Assembly (NCBI GenBank): GCA_037974335.1
Contig: CM075760.1
Location: 39,605,603-39,669,602 of the forward strand
Length of the DNA stretch: 64,000 bases
Direction: 5' to 3'
DNA from: Prionace glauca
Lineage: Eukaryota > Chordata > Chondrichthyes > Carcharhiniformes > Carcharhinidae
A program made the translations under genes and the position numbers. Shown here in pieces: positions 63,808 through 64,000 of the stretch. Position 1 is the stretch's first letter. Every line of letters begins with the position of its first letter. The notes below the pieces were generated by a model that did no database searches, was not told where the DNA came from, and was given only the letters and a program-made list of their open reading frames with translations.

Positions 63808-64000
63808 CTGGGCAACACGACAGCGCAATGACTATCACTGTTTGCTGTGCAGACACATGGATTTGGGCCAGTGTCTGTGGGAGTTTGCGCATTCTCCCCG
63901 TGCTTGCATGGGTTTTCTCCGGGTGCTCCGGTTTCCTCCCACACCTCAAAGATGTGCTATTAGGCCGATTAGAGATAACAAATTGTCCCTAAATTAGTTT
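63808..64000 (+). mobile_element. tRNA-derived SINE, runs off the right edge
   Basis: Decayed head, then GTTTGCGCATTCTCCCCGTGC, GGGTGCTCCGGTTTCCTCCC and AAAGATGTGCTATTAGGCCG. The tail lies outside the window. Confidence 0.85.

Noticed and set aside
1-64000. CRISPR-like arrays
   Set aside because: The tandem repeats have no unique spacers of constant length and the genome is vertebrate.
57237-64000. A TCR constant-region exon after the J cluster
   Set aside because: No Ig C1-type pattern (Cys...Trp...Tyr-x-Cys) with splice sites was found; it should lie beyond the right edge.

Overview
The window reads as nuclear DNA of a cartilaginous fish, most likely a shark. It carries vertebrate antigen-receptor V, D and J segments with recombination signals (RSS), tRNA-derived SINEs whose head and 3' tails look like elasmobranch families, many CR1-type LINE fragments and a Penelope-like remnant. 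No species can be named from the sequence alone. LAYOUT: 1-1.6 kb is a GT/GA microsatellite. 1.6-25 kb is a repeat-built, GC- and purine-skewed domain with no gene I can prove. It holds a compound tandem array (5.2-16.1 kb) of mosaic ~3.9-4.8 kb units, an 86-bp array (18.5-19.3 kb), 30-bp minisatellites (19.9-20.2 and 24.5-24.8 kb), a G-run/A-run satellite with a 221-bp higher-order period (20.9-22.5 kb) and two short-unit arrays (22.5-23.3 kb). Candidate exons, a TATA-type promoter and polyadenylation signals occur there but do not add up to a recognisable protein. 25-64 kb is part of a T-cell receptor alpha/delta locus embedded in LINE and SINE debris. In order: a V pseudogene (27.4 kb, +), two intact V genes on the minus strand (28.3 and 32.4 kb), an intact V gene on the plus strand with a transposon-swollen leader intron (40.0-41.9 kb), an immunoglobulin heavy-chain-like VH pseudogene (46.2 kb), an intact VH-like V gene (48.1-48.6 kb), one D segment with a 12-RSS and a 23-RSS (56.9 kb), and a J cluster of about four usable or nearly usable J segments and two decayed ones (57.2-63.3 kb). 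A tRNA-Val(AAC) gene lies at 26.5 kb. HOW IT WORKS TOGETHER: all intact V segments end in 23-RSS, the D has a 12-RSS upstream and a 23-RSS downstream, and the J segments have 12-RSS (one with an 11-bp spacer), so V-to-D-to-J joining obeys the 12/23 rule. The minus-strand V genes would need inversional joining. The VH-like V nearest to D-J is the arrangement called VH-delta, in which a TCR delta chain uses an antibody-type V domain. No constant-region exon lies in the window; TRDC is expected beyond the right edge. The most notable observations are the VH-delta/D/J set, an inverted duplication holding a convergent V pair, alternating J types that suggest duplication of a two-J cassette, a J relic abutting a LINE end, and the 2-24 kb satellite domain.
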